Origin: Cladocopium goreaui
Taxonomy: Eukaryota; Sar; Dinophyceae; Suessiales; Symbiodiniaceae
Direction: 5' to 3'
DNA: 64,000 nt
Assembly (NCBI GenBank): GCA_947184155.2
Contig: CAMXCT020001402.1
Location: 565,049 to 629,048, forward strand
In this document: piece by piece, positions 1 to 12,800 of the stretch
Layout: every line of letters begins with the position of its first letter
How positions within the stretch are numbered: the first letter of the stretch is position 1
Made by a program: the position numbers and the translations under genes
The notes under the pieces: model-generated
What the model was told of the DNA's origin: nothing
What the model saw: only the letters and a program-made list of their open reading frames with translations
The model's database searches: none

Positions 1-452
1 ATACATTACATACATTCCATACATTACATACATTACATACATTCCATACATTACATACATTACATACATTACATACATTACATACATTACATACATTACA
101 TACATTACATACATTACATACATTACATACATTACATACAGTACATACATACATACATACATACATACATTACAATACAATACAATACAATACAATACAA
201 TACATACATACATACAAACATACATACATACATACATTACATACATTACCTACATTACCTACATTACATACATTACATACATTACATACATTACATACAT
301 TACATACATTACATACATTACATACATTACATACATTACATACATTACATACATACATACATACATGCATGCATGCATGCATGCATACATACATACATGC
401 ATACATACATACATACATACATACATACATTACATACATACATACATACATG
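1..452. repeat. Microsatellite array, 9-bp ATACATTAC unit plus ATAC tetramers
   Basis: Almost pure tandem copies of the nonamer ATACATTAC, interrupted by runs of the tetramer ATAC (about 130-170, 350-450), a short ATACA block near 168-205 and a GCAT-containing stretch near 365-400. The array starts at or before the window edge. Both strands stay open over long distances only because the repeat lacks stops. I do not regard any of these frames as genes. Confidence 0.95.
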
Positions 453-1904
453 AGTGTGGGCGCGATCAGCATGTTTCAAACTCAAGTTTGAAAGGTTAGC
501 TTTGAAGTGGAAAGGGTTAGTCTCTAAACCCGAGGCCCGGCTGGGTTGTAGGGGGGGCGGGAGAAACAAACTAACTCTGAGGAAAAAGGTTTGTTTCTGG
601 GGGAAAAACAAAGTTTTTGGGGGGTGTTTCTGGCTCCAGAAACAAAAATTTGGGCGTTGGAAAGGTTTGTTTCCGGAAGGGAAAAGAAACGTTTACAGGA
701 GAGATTATCGGAACCACAGGGAAACTAAGGTTTCAAAACTAACGTTTCGAGGTCGAGAAACAAAGGTTTCCAAGACCGAGAAAATGAGTTTGTAAGTTTC
801 CGCTTGCTCCCCGGAGCAGCAGCAGCACCAGGAGCGGTGGCAGCGGCAGCAGCAGGCAGCGGGCGCAAGCAGGAGGCGGCGGGGCGCAGTAGCATTAGCA
901 GCAGCCGCAGCAACAGCAAGAGCAGTCGCAGTAGGAAGACGAAGTAGAAGAGGAAGCAGAAGAAGAAGAAGAAGAAGCAGAAGAAGAAAAAAAGAAAGAA
1001 GAAGAAGACGAAGAAGAAGAAAAGGAAGCCGAAGAAAAGGAAGACGAAGAAGAGCAAGAACAACTGCAGGGGAAAAACTAGAATACTGCAGCGGGCGCCT
1101 TCTGTTTGGCGACGGCGGTACATGGCAGGCAGCGGCATGTACGCGGCAATTTCTCGGATCGGAGACAATCGACAAGGCGTGAAAAAGGAAGAAGTGGCAC
1201 CGTACTGCAGACAAGAAGAGCATGGCGAGGCAGTTCGATAGGTCATTGGCGATGCCGACAGAGAGGAATGATGGTGAATATGAAACAGTTGCCACAGCAT
1301 GGCGAGGCCGAGATGAGGGGCAGCCCGAAAGGTTGGTTTCATTGCTTTCAAACTAACGTTTCGAAACGTAAGTTTTATCAGACGAAAAGGTTTGTTCGAA
1401 ACAAAAAGCTTTCCGTGTCCGTGAAAAACAAACGTTTCAGCTTGGCAGTCTGGCAGTTTGTTATTCCAACCCAAAACAAACGTTTTGTAGAATAGTTTGT
1501 GTCCGTGCCTAAAACAAACGTTTCTGAAACAAACATTTTTGCAAAAACAAACAAACAAACAAACTAGTCGAAAAAAGGTTTGTTTTTGAGCGTTTCAAAC
1601 TAGTTCCGACAGAGTTTGTTTTGAGTTTCTAGTTTCAAACTGACGTTTCCAAAAAAGGTTTGTTTCGATCCCTGAAGCTTACGTTTTCGCAAGGGAAACG
1701 TTAGTTTTTGAAGGAAAACATGCGTTTCTCTTTCCACTGCTTCCAGTCCCAAGCTTGGACAACACCAAAACATTAGTTTCCGCCTGGAACAGAAAGCTTT
1801 TCTGCCGTCTAGAATAATTTGCTTCAACCAGGAGAACTAACCTTTCTCCTGTCAAAAAGTTCGTTTCTGCCTCAAAACAAACTCCTGGTTGCATCCTTAT
1901 TGAC
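453..1904. other. Non-coding island between two microsatellite arrays
   Basis: About 1.45 kb without a convincing gene. Its flanks (460-790 and 1330-1880) are packed with variants of AAACAAACGTTTC and its complement. The core (about 800-1075) is a purine-rich AGC/AAG/GAA trinucleotide tract. Open frames on both strands translate to low-complexity Phe/Val/Leu or Arg/Lys/Glu strings, as expected from the repeats. A regulatory or structural role cannot be judged from sequence. Confidence 0.6.
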
Positions 1905-2252
1905 ATACATACATTACATTACATTGAATTACATTACATTGCATTACGCTACATTACATTTCATTACACTACAGTACACTACATTACAATACATTACATT
2001 ACATACAGACACACACCCATATACATACATACATACATACATACATACATACATACATACATACATACATACTACATTACATACATACATACATACATAC
2101 ATTACATACATTACATACATTACATACATTACATACATTACATACATTACATACATTACATACATTACATACATTACATACATTACATACATTACATACA
2201 TTACATACATTACATACATTACATACATTAATACATTACATACATTAATACA

Positions 2253-2283
<31 letters not shown>

Positions 2284-2293
2284 CATACATACA

Positions 2294-2324
<31 letters not shown>

Positions 2325-3145
2325 CATACATACATACATACATACATACATACATACATACATACATACATACATACATACATACATACAACATTACATA
2401 CATTACATACATTACATACATTACATACATTACATTTACATTTATTACATACATTACATACATTACATACATTACATACATTACATACATTACATACATT
2501 ACATACATTACATACATTACATTTACATTTATTACATACATTACATACATTACATACATTACATACATTACATACATTACATACATTACATACATTACAT
2601 ACATTACATACATTACATTACATTACATTACATTCCATTACATTCCATTACATTCCATTACATTCCATTACATACATACATACATTACATACATTACATA
2701 CATTACATACATTACATACATTACATACATTACATACATTACATACATTACATACATTACATACATTACATACATTACATACATTACATACATTACATAC
2801 ATTACATACATTTCATACATTACATACATTACATACATTACATACATTACATACATTACATACATACATACATTACATACATTACATACATTACATACAT
2901 TACATACAATACATTACATACACATTACATACATTACATACATTACATACATTACATACATTACATACATTACATACATTACATACATTACATACATTAC
3001 ATACATTACATACATTACATACATTACATACATTACATACATTACATACATTACATACATTACATACATTACATACATACATTACATTACATTACATTAC
3101 ATTGCATTGCATTACATTACATTACATTACATTACATACATACAT
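1905..3145. repeat. Second ATACATTAC / ATAC microsatellite array
   Basis: Same 9-bp unit and orientation as the array at the left edge, with ATAC tetramer blocks (about 2020-2100, 2260-2390), ATTAC and ATTCC pentamer blocks (about 2610-2670, 3080-3135) and rare point variants. A reading frame of about 520 codons on the plus strand crosses it. That frame is only Tyr-Ile-His/Thr repeats from the satellite and is rejected as a gene. Confidence 0.95.
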
Positions 3146-3459
3146 ACATATATATGTTAAAACAACATATATATATATACATATGTATATGTATATATTG
3201 TATATATGATTTCTGGGATATACCCTTCATCTTTCCATCTTCCACTTTTTTCGAAACGGACGGCCATCCCATGGGCACCAAAGCGTTGGGCACGTGCTGC
3301 CCGGGCTGCAGCGTCGCTCCCCTGGACCTGGGATTTTCTGGGAAATCCTACCGTGGATTTTTTGGGAAAGATATGGAACATACCCATTAATGGTGTTTTA
3401 ATGGGATTCAATGGTGATTCAATGGCATTTAATGGGATTTGATAGGATATATGATGATA

Positions 3460-3570
3460 TACCTTCTGGTAAACATACACAAAACTATGGAAAATCATCA
3501 TTTTTAATGGGAACATCCACTATTTCGACTGGGTCATTTTCAATAGCTATTTTGACATAACCAGAGGGTA
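3460..3570. mobile_element. MITE-like inverted-repeat element, family 1 (copy 1)
   Basis: Short foldback with ends TACCTTCTGGTAA and AACCAGAGGGTA, and an inner pair resembling ATGGAAAATCA and TCATTTTCAATAGC. No coding capacity. It belongs to a family of at least ten copies here. The terminal TA could be the duplicated TA target used by Tc1/mariner-type MITEs (inference). Confidence 0.7.
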
Positions 3571-4162
3571 TGGGATGTTCTCACCAATATGTTTTTGTAA
3601 CATGATGAGATGATAAATATGGGATCCAACTTTTTTTTTGATCCATTATTGTATGATAAATATGTTTTTCTCATCAATATATTGTGGAAATATGGGATGT
3701 TCTTCTCATCAATAATGATAAATATACGGATCCAGTTGGAAGATCATCCGGATCGCATCGAGTGAAATGCTTGTGTCACCGAAAAAAGGCACACGAACGA
3801 ACGGATTTCACTGCCCTTCCTGGCATACTGACTTTCAATACTGCACTTACGAATCAAACACAGCATGGTTGATGGTTTCAACCAAGAATGTAGTCGTCAA
3901 CGTGAATCAACCTCCGAAGATTTTTTGCGGATACACAACAGATTTTTGCAACCATCAACTGGCTATTGCGGCTATTTGTTCTGTAAGCCCATCTGTATTG
4001 ATTCTCTGCCCAAAACAGGTTTCACCCAATCTAAATTGTGAGGACAGCTGAAAACAACAGCAATGTGATTCGAAAGAATTGACGCACCCAAAACGGTTCC
4101 CTTTTTGTAGGAAAGTAACAAGACAAACATCTCAGGATATTTCTATTTCCAAGATATGTTTC

Positions 4163-4267
4163 CTATTTAGGGACAACAGCACGTGTTCCACCTGTTGAAT
4201 CTGGCATCGGTGGTTTCAGCCGAGCTTCGCTGGCACCGAAACGCTTGGCTCGAGCTTCGAGCTTCTC
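4163..4267 (-). CDS. Isolated exon, basic helix with KRFG motif (unidentified gene)
   Basis: After a clean acceptor (ATCAACCAG) the minus strand reads in frame for 34 codons to TAG, so it may be a terminal exon. It begins EKLEARAKRFGASEARLKP, an Ala/Glu/Arg-rich helix ending in RAKRFG. That ending recalls the C-terminal basic motif of Tho1/MOS11/SARNP-type RNA-binding proteins, but the match is short and is only a suggestion. An alternative end is a GT donor after ACAG near 4193. No partner exon was found upstream between 4.3 and 6.8 kb. Confidence 0.35.
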   Translation of the reverse strand, partial: EKLEARAKRFGASEARLKPPMPDSTGGTRAVVPK

Positions 4268-4269
4268 CT

Positions 4270-6813
4270 GGTTGATATTAGAGTCCATAGTGGACAAAAT
4301 CTTTAGTCAATCAAGATAGATATAGACATACGTATGTATACATATATAGAATGGTAATACCAGAATGTATATCAAAATTACATGTCTAGATATGTGCACA
4401 CATATGTATGTGAACATATCCTTTTTTTGGTCTGAATAGGACTACGCATATGTACATACAGTACTCCATTGTAGGTGCTTTGCTACATGTGGGGTCTGTT
4501 GGCTCTTGGAGCATCTCAGCCCTTTGGATGGTTTGGGCGCTACCAGCTGGCAAGATCTACTCATTGGGTGGGTCTTTCTTACAGTGACTCTGATAAATCG
4601 CCTCGCATTGTTTAGTCACATATCTGGGTAAATTATAATATTTCACTGACCTGAAATAAGGCCATTTGGGGATGATTCCCCTGACTAACCATTATTCCCA
4701 GTGAGGTCGCAGTGAGGTCGTGATGAAATTTACCCAGACATATTGATAGCCACAAAACAAGAACCCGAGATTGGCTGGGTCATCACATTGGAACCATGGC
4801 CTTGGTGGATAAGGCCCCATTCTCGGAAGCCTCACTACTGGGATGACTGGGATGACGGGTGAATTTCGTTGCAAGAACACCTACAGTACCACAAAGATAT
4901 GCCACACTTGCCATACTTCAACATATTTCATACTAAACCAGGATATGTTATCATGGGATATCACATAGTATATTGATACGTCAACATATCATATTGATGT
5001 ATTCATTTCATAATAGCTTTATTATCCATAAAAGAATCATATCATAATCATATCAACAACCAGCTGGAATAATGATACCTGCAGGCAGACAAGAATTTTC
5101 TGCTCATATTTGGGGATGTGCAAAGTTAAAGCATCCCCTCAACAGTTCGACCCTGAGCATCACCCCAATTTTTCGAGACATGACAATCTGCCTCCACCAT
5201 GCAAGGAGACAGGCCTTGGCACCATGGGGTGAGACCAAGGTGATCTTCAATCTTAAGAGGGAGTGGTAAAATGTCCCAAATAAGTTTGTCTAAAAATAAA
5301 GAGTACATCCTTAAATCCATGATTGATCATCAAAATTCATCTTACATCACCATAAATTGGGGGGGTCACTTGAATGCCCCAGTTTTGGACAAACCCAGGT
5401 ATGATATTGTTGTTTGTATGCCTCGTGACGCGCAATTTTATGGTTATAGAGGTAAGTAAACGGGTCATCTGCGCAATTTTATGGTTATTTTCTTACGTCT
5501 TTTGTTGGTATTTGTTGGTCATATTATTCACCATTTTGATCCATTTTGCATAACACCATATCCATGTGAACCCTCATCACACCATGATAATTAGCATTTT
5601 TGAAGCTAAACTTGTAATTTCAATTATAAATCTCGAGGTCTGTGTTTAAACATTTCCATTTATATCCCCAACACGAAAGCTCACTTTTTTTCCATCAGCA
5701 AATTTCCAAATCCCCAAGTTCACATTCACCAAAATCTGATAGAAATTTTCGTCAATTTTTGTAGGGTTGTAGGGGACCTACCCGAGGTGGCCATGAGTCA
5801 CCCAAAATGGGACTACCGAGGTCCTGACCGCGGGGTCCCGGCTTTTCAGTGCGACTGAACCCTGCTGGAGCCACTGGCTAAAAAGCAGCCATAGTCACAG
5901 AGCCCCCAAGTCATCCAGCATTATCCATTTTTACCATGGGATATGAATCATTCATATGAACAATATATGAACAATATCTAAAAGAAAACTTGCCGAGCAT
6001 GGGATAATTTTATGATTCATGGAAAGCTTGCCCGACTCCTCAAGAGTCGATCCGTATACATTTTAAGTAACGGGCCCCATGGCAAGTGGGGACCTACATG
6101 ACGAAGTCTGAGCTATCCCTTGATCAAGTTAATTCTCAGCAGGATGTACATCACTTAGTTCACTTATGTTCACTTCATCATTGGTGGATAGAATGGCTAG
6201 AAATAATCCTTGAAGTCAGGTGGTGCAGGCATTGTACCAGAAAGCCCAGGGGTCAGCGGGATTGTGCCCAACTATTCCATTGGGATTGTGCCTTCAAGGC
6301 TATGAGTTTATGAGTCAAATGAATTCATTATAGATCCTTAAACGGACTTAAGCCAACTGCTCAACAAGGTTCACCCCGTATCGAGGTGTCATTCAACCAT
6401 TCACCAGTCAGTATACTCTGGCTCACCCAGAACAGCCATTGCTGTCACTTTTCAGCTGCACCCCTAAATTCGTCGCCGGGCCCTTGCTTGCCCTTGCACG
6501 GGCAACTCTCAGCCTCAGGCACTTAATTATCGGGCCATGGCCCATAGCCAGGTGGAATGTGTTCTGGCTCTGCCAGCAAATGGTGCGGGCAAGTTTTCGA
6601 CAGCAGTTCGTCTCCAAGGGATGGAGTGAACACCCAAGTGCTAAATGAGATGTGCGTCCGTGCATCTCGGCAGACGCAGTTGGAACCCAGAGAAACTGAA
6701 CGCGCTTCCTCTGTTGAAACCGGTGGATGTCCCAAAAAGCATTCCAGGAACATTTGGGGATCAAATGATCATCGTAAATCATTGTGGTATCTCCGTTAGA
6801 TGTTTCGCATTTT
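4270..6813. other. No supported gene
   Basis: AT-rich, low-constraint sequence between the isolated exon and the kinase terminal exon. I saw no acceptor-exon-donor combination with a recognisable product, no tRNA-like fold and no large repeat. It is probably intergenic, or the 3' untranslated region and flank of the kinase gene. Confidence 0.5.
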
Positions 6814-9800
6814 TCACATCCAAAACCTGGTTTCGTCACCCCGCATCTCAATGCGACAGAAGGGGTGTCGCAGTGCCTGGGGCGCAGTCATGCGCCACGC
6901 CGCCTGACGAGGATATTTGTAGATGGGACAGGATGGGGGGTTGGAAGATACACCAATCATATCCAATGATTTTTATTGATGATGATTCTGATGATTCCGA
7001 TGATTCCGGTGGTGCTGGGGCGAGAAAAAGGATCTCTTTGACACATCGAAACCTGAAATCGGAAGTTAAGCCAGTTAAGCAACATCGAGAGCTGTTCCTC
7101 ATTCAACAGCCCAGCTCCATCCGACAGGATATGAGGTTGGATGATGAGGAATCGATCGGGAATCGATCGATAATTTAGGATGCAGTCTTAAATTTTAAGC
7201 AGCCAAACATGCCCAAGTGACCAAGTACCAAGCTTATTTGGTGGGGTTTCATGTCAGTATCAACAGGATATTGCTACTAGTAAGAGTGCCCTTACAAACA
7301 CACGTCGGACGATGAGTCTTGCTAGACTACTCTGGAGCCAAGGATCCAATTTAGAACTCCGAACAATCAAGTTTACACCCACTAAGCACATCTAAGTACC
7401 CCCCTTCTCCCAGTTGGGGCGCCTTGTAGTTCAAACATTGCTCCAGGAGATCGAGACCATCTTCGCCCAAGACGCCCACATCTGGCATCGACGAGTCTCG
7501 GGGTTGCCATGTACCCACCCTTTGGGGCCATACCCAATACGAAAATCCTCTTTGGGAGCCATTTTTCAGGTTGCCATGTACCATGGTGTAGCCATTTTTC
7601 AGTTCTCATGGGAATGTGCCATGTTCTGGTCAGGATCCTCACCGACAGATCGCCATCGCATGCGACAATTCATATGCGAATTCATGTGGTGCGATAAACA
7701 TCATATGGAATCCAGCATCACATCACCATATCACCATGTGTATATTCAATCTTTGTTGCTTAAGATTAAAAAAAGGCATGTGCCCACATACTTGGATTCC
7801 CTTTTTCATGGTCGCCACTAGCTGCTACTATTCTCAGTAGGTGAATGTCCGTGCCATAGAATGGGCTCACAACCCATCATATTGTCAATTGCCAATATAG
7901 ATTTCAACAAATATGTGGTAACCGGAAAACCCACGGGTTTATAATCATTTTCCCTAACAACACCAGGTGTATACTCCCTTCCTATGAAGTAGCACCTTAG
8001 AAACCTTGTTTTACAAGGTGGTGCCCCCCAGTTATAAGTTGGTTTATAAGCCCATTAACTATAGATATATCACCTATAAAAACCAGAGTTATTGGAGTTA
8101 TTTGCACCAACTGAACGCTATCTTGGGGGCACCACCTTGTAGTATTGGATCTATTCATTGGGCCCATAGGGCTGCATTGAATGGCTGGATGACTGCCTTG
8201 CAATCGATCAGGCGGGCTCCAAATGGGGAAGTCCTCACCTGCAGCCGGGAAGGTGGGAAGCCAGGAAGCCACAGAGAGTGGACAGCTTTTTTGTCCGAGT
8301 CTGGCAGAAAAAAACAGATCATATATATATACTGATTAATAATGATAATATACTGCTAATTCTGGCAGATTTTAGTTTCCTTTTCGAACAATTCGTATGT
8401 TGGTGGCCAGACTTGATGTCCAGCATCTTATGTTGCCCTCCTCGTGAGAACCTTACTCTCTCTTTTGCCGTGTGTATGAAGGAAGTCAACCTAAGAAAAC
8501 CTAGACAAACCTCACTGGATATACCTCAAAGATATGGTTTCAATATGTGACTGGAACACAGCTGCAGAAAGTTGTGTTTGGATTGAGAGGTTACATCCTC
8601 GTGTGCATTGTGGACATGAACACCATTAATCATGACAAACCAATAACGAGCCGGCCATTTTAGTATGACAACATCCACTGATTGTGTTTTTGAATTCAAT
8701 TTTGGCTAACCAACATCAGAGACAGCACTATGATAGTGGCTAACCAACATTGGGACATCTCCTACTGGCTATCCTAGATAATCTTGAAAAAACAATGGAC
8801 GTCCATTCAAAAAATCTGGGTTAACAAATGCTTGTGAGTCTTCTTTAGATGCCAAACACCGTAACATAATATCCACCTAATTTTTCGACTTTTCCTGGCT
8901 TGGATATTCCGTATGGTGATCCAAAAAAGTCGATACGGATTTGTGATTGGTGGCTATGCGGCTATTCCCATGGCCTCATCAGGACAATGATACAAATGAT
9001 CACAATCCTGATTGTCAATGATATAATTATACAATGGATTATTATCATCAATGGGATCATGATATTCATGGGATCATGATATTCCTCAATGGTGACAATA
9101 ATTGACAATCATCACAATAATTTATTGGATTCATTGGATTCTCCTCAGGGAAACGAATGACTTTTTTCCATGATTTTTTCATCTGACAAAAAAGGGATTT
9201 CGGATGGGGAGAGCTCCACTGCCTGGCACTATGGATCCCAGCTAAAATGCTCCAATTTCGACACGCCCGGCCAGGTGATTTCGCTGGGGGTACCTCAGGA
9301 TGGAAGTTTTTCATGGACTCAGTGGGTGGGGTGGCAAAAAAACAATAACATGGCACATTTGATGATGCATTTTATATCATTTTATGATATTCTTGTTCAT
9401 GTTGGAGGATTTTTTGTTAATCCCTGAATGCCTGTATTGGTTGCTGTTGGTTGCAGCATCATTTGATAAAATCCTACTTGATATTCCTATCTTTCAAGCC
9501 GCATGGCCAAACATCGAGGCTTGAATCCGAGCCTCCGCACCAAGCAGCTTGAAGATCCTGGGAGACCGTTGGGATACCAATGTCATGATCCAGCGAACCA
9601 ATGGGTAGCTGGGAACGAACCAATGGTAATGAGACACAACCATACACACCACAAAAACAAGCTCTGAAGCTGTTTTGATTTCCCTAGAGGCCCTAGAAGT
9701 GTACGCGTCTATATTCATACGTAATCATACTTTACATCAAGTAGCAGAAGAACGTCAGCAATTTTATTTTTACAAACACGTCATTACTGTCCTGTTGTGC

Positions 9801-12800
9801 ATCCTTTGCAGCTTCCACCTGGCCTGAAGATGGTATCGATCTCACAGTCTCCGGGGAAGAGAACCCGCGTCGTTGCCATCTCGGACAGGATGCAACCTGT
9901 TGTGATCGTTCTGAGATCTGGGTGTCAAGGGTAACGTTAAGGTCGTTAAGGTGGCTTACAACGTTTTTTTGGTCAGGTGACTTATATCGTTTTTGGAGTA
10001 TATGATTTTGAGCCATTCCCAGAAAAGTATCACCAGACGGAAATCTGGAGTCTTGGCGATAGGCTAGAGCACTGCTGAGCAGTGTGACACATTGAAGTTT
10101 GGCATGAAGAGCTAATGCATCCATACATCCATCAAGATCCATCAAGATACTAGCAGTCTTAAAGTCTTCTGGCTCCAAACAACTAACATAAAGTAACATA
10201 GAATGCTAGTTGCACTTTATCTTTCATCGCCTCATCACAGAGGTGATTAAAGCGTGAGTGCTACAAGTACAGCAAACCTTGATAGAATCTTGCCATCCAA
10301 AGCCACAAACCGTCTATTCAATGCAACTCATGTGCAATTCATGCGCAGTTTATCAAACTCCTTGTTCCAGTATTGCCTTAGTCCTACAGAAACGCGAACG
10401 ATCCGGGATCGTCTTGCAAGCAGTCACAAACCAAGAGCCTTCCTATCTCTTTCTGCCTGTATCCTTTTTGTGTTCATTGGTGAAACCTCTGTCTGTTGAT
10501 CAAAGTTAGTCAAACTCCGTCATTTCCTCTTTCGTTGGCAAAAATCCACAATTTGTTGGCCGAAATCACAGCTTGAATCCATGAGAATTTGTGGTTTTGT
10601 CGGGTTGCCCCAGTTCTGTTGGCAAACAAGAAAAAATCGATTGGGAAAAATGACGACGTCACAGTTTCTGGGCGAGAAGCCCAAGGACCACACATCCATG
10701 GCGGGCCCATAGTGCACTTGTCCAAGAAGAAGCTCGATGGAGCGATACCACAAGGTGCAGACCTGCAAATTGAACACATGAATTAAAGATATTAAAAAGA
10801 TATTAATAAGATATTAAAGCTAATTCTAAGCTAATTGAAAAGAATCCTTTTTTCCAGTCTATGTTATCCCAATACACTGATGGCCAAATGGAGAATCCAA
10901 TGATACCATAGGATCTCATGTTCATGGTGCTAAGTGCTAAGCCCCCATTTCATGGCGGAATCCCAGATGTAACCAGTGGATTCTGGATGAATCACAATGA
11001 TTCACAAGCCTGAAAGGTCTGCAACCACAGCAATGACATGGCAGGGGGGATAGACAGCTATGAGTGACTTTAACTGATATGAGTCTTGACAACATCTGCG
11101 GTTCCTGCCAGGTTTGATGGATTCATTCCAAGCGTGTCTAAAGCATGTTACAACTCCCTCCCCCAATATATAGTATATATATATATATTATATATAGAAA
11201 CCCTCGATTCATGAAACATTGTCGCGCTCTCCATTTAGAGCGCATCTTCGGAGGCCTGATGGGTAGAAGGAGCCTGTCCCATGTACAACCTGGAGGAAAC
11301 GGAGGAAAGATGAAGGTAAACATCTTGGTAAACGGTCTGTCAATGCTCTAAATCTTTCCTGACGCAACTGAACAACCAAGGGTTGTTGAAAAAAAACCAG
11401 TACGCTCACAACTGCAACTGCCAACATCATCTAGCCATGCCCGGCCGGTGAAACCATTAAGTTCGGGAAGGGCTAATTCTAACCATCCGACTGTCTGCAG
11501 GGCTTTGATTCGTCCAATTATTGCTCTATTACTATCCAATCATTCCAATCATTTGTCATGTGCTCACGGTTCCTTGACGGTATATTACAGCTACATCGCC
11601 TACATTTCCTACCCAGCTGCCGAGCCACATTCGCGCCAAGCCCAGGTCGGCCAGAACCAGGTGAACCGCACAGTTGGCGTCGAATTTCAACAGGATGTTT
11701 TGAGGCTTCCTGAGGGAATCACAGTTCACAGTGACACTATGTGACACTATTTGTGGCTCCAAATGGATTCAAATGGCTGGTACTACAGTACTAGATTACT
11801 CCATCAAAAATGCTGACATGGCCTGCCACATGGGCTTCAACTTCCATCCCGAAGCAAGGTCAGAATCAGGCCAGAATTGGTAGTTGATGAGAACATGTCT
11901 TTGGTCTTGATCTCCAACTTCGAAGTGGGAAGAACACAAAGGGTAGCACCAACTTGTCACCTTAGGCCAGGATATCACCCCAAACTATGGCTAAACTTGT
12001 TTAGCCCAAACAGCTGCCAAACTTGGGGCTTTGGCTTTGGCAATGACCATATTTCTTGTGTTTCTCTCCAAGCAACAAATCCCGATGAAGCACCAGCCGT
12101 TGATGACAATGCGCCAGGCCTCGCGGTCGGCGAACAGCTCCGGCAGCAAAAAAAATGGAAGCTTCATGAAACTTCATACTGCGGAAAGTAGCTTCGGATT
12201 TGGCTTCAGTGGTGAATCTGAGTCAATCGATTATATCTTTTGTTCATCAATCAGCTCCATTTTTTGTATTGACGCTCCGGCACCTGAGAAGAGCTGCCGG
12301 CTGCACTGCCGCAGCTGATCCCCGTGGAAGGCGCCGTGACGGCGCAAGTAGCGACGGAGGTCCAGGTCGAAGCGATCGAAGATCAGAAAGATGCAGCTGT
12401 CGCCTGGATACGCACTGCACTGCACCCGTTTTGAATATCTATGATACATGTATATATATATATATGTACATGTACGTATGTATGCATACAATACAATATA
12501 CTTTTTTTTGCATGCTGTATATTGAAGCTGCCTTCAGCTGCGGCAGAGTGTATGTATGTATGTATGGATGGATGTATGGATGTAAATGAGTGCTTCTACA
12601 TACCAGTATGCATACATGTATCTGTAGATATTCAAACATACAAAGATACATAGCTATTTGCATCCAATCGGGGGTATAGATCCAAGAAAATGGGGATGCA
12701 TATCCAGCAGAATGGGTGTATATATTATAATAATATAGCCAATAAAATAGGCTTTGCTAGGGATATTTGACCAAATTCAGCCACTTTGGAGGGAACTTGC

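Noticed and set aside
725..1558. A minus-strand frame of nearly 280 codons
   Set aside because: Low-complexity Phe/Leu/Arg runs come from the purine-rich trinucleotide core and the AAACAAACGTTT repeats; no motif or splice support.
1819..3390. A plus-strand open frame of over 500 codons across the second ATACATTAC array
   Set aside because: It is made of Tyr-Ile-His/Thr repeats created by a stop-free microsatellite; the same region is open on the other strand.
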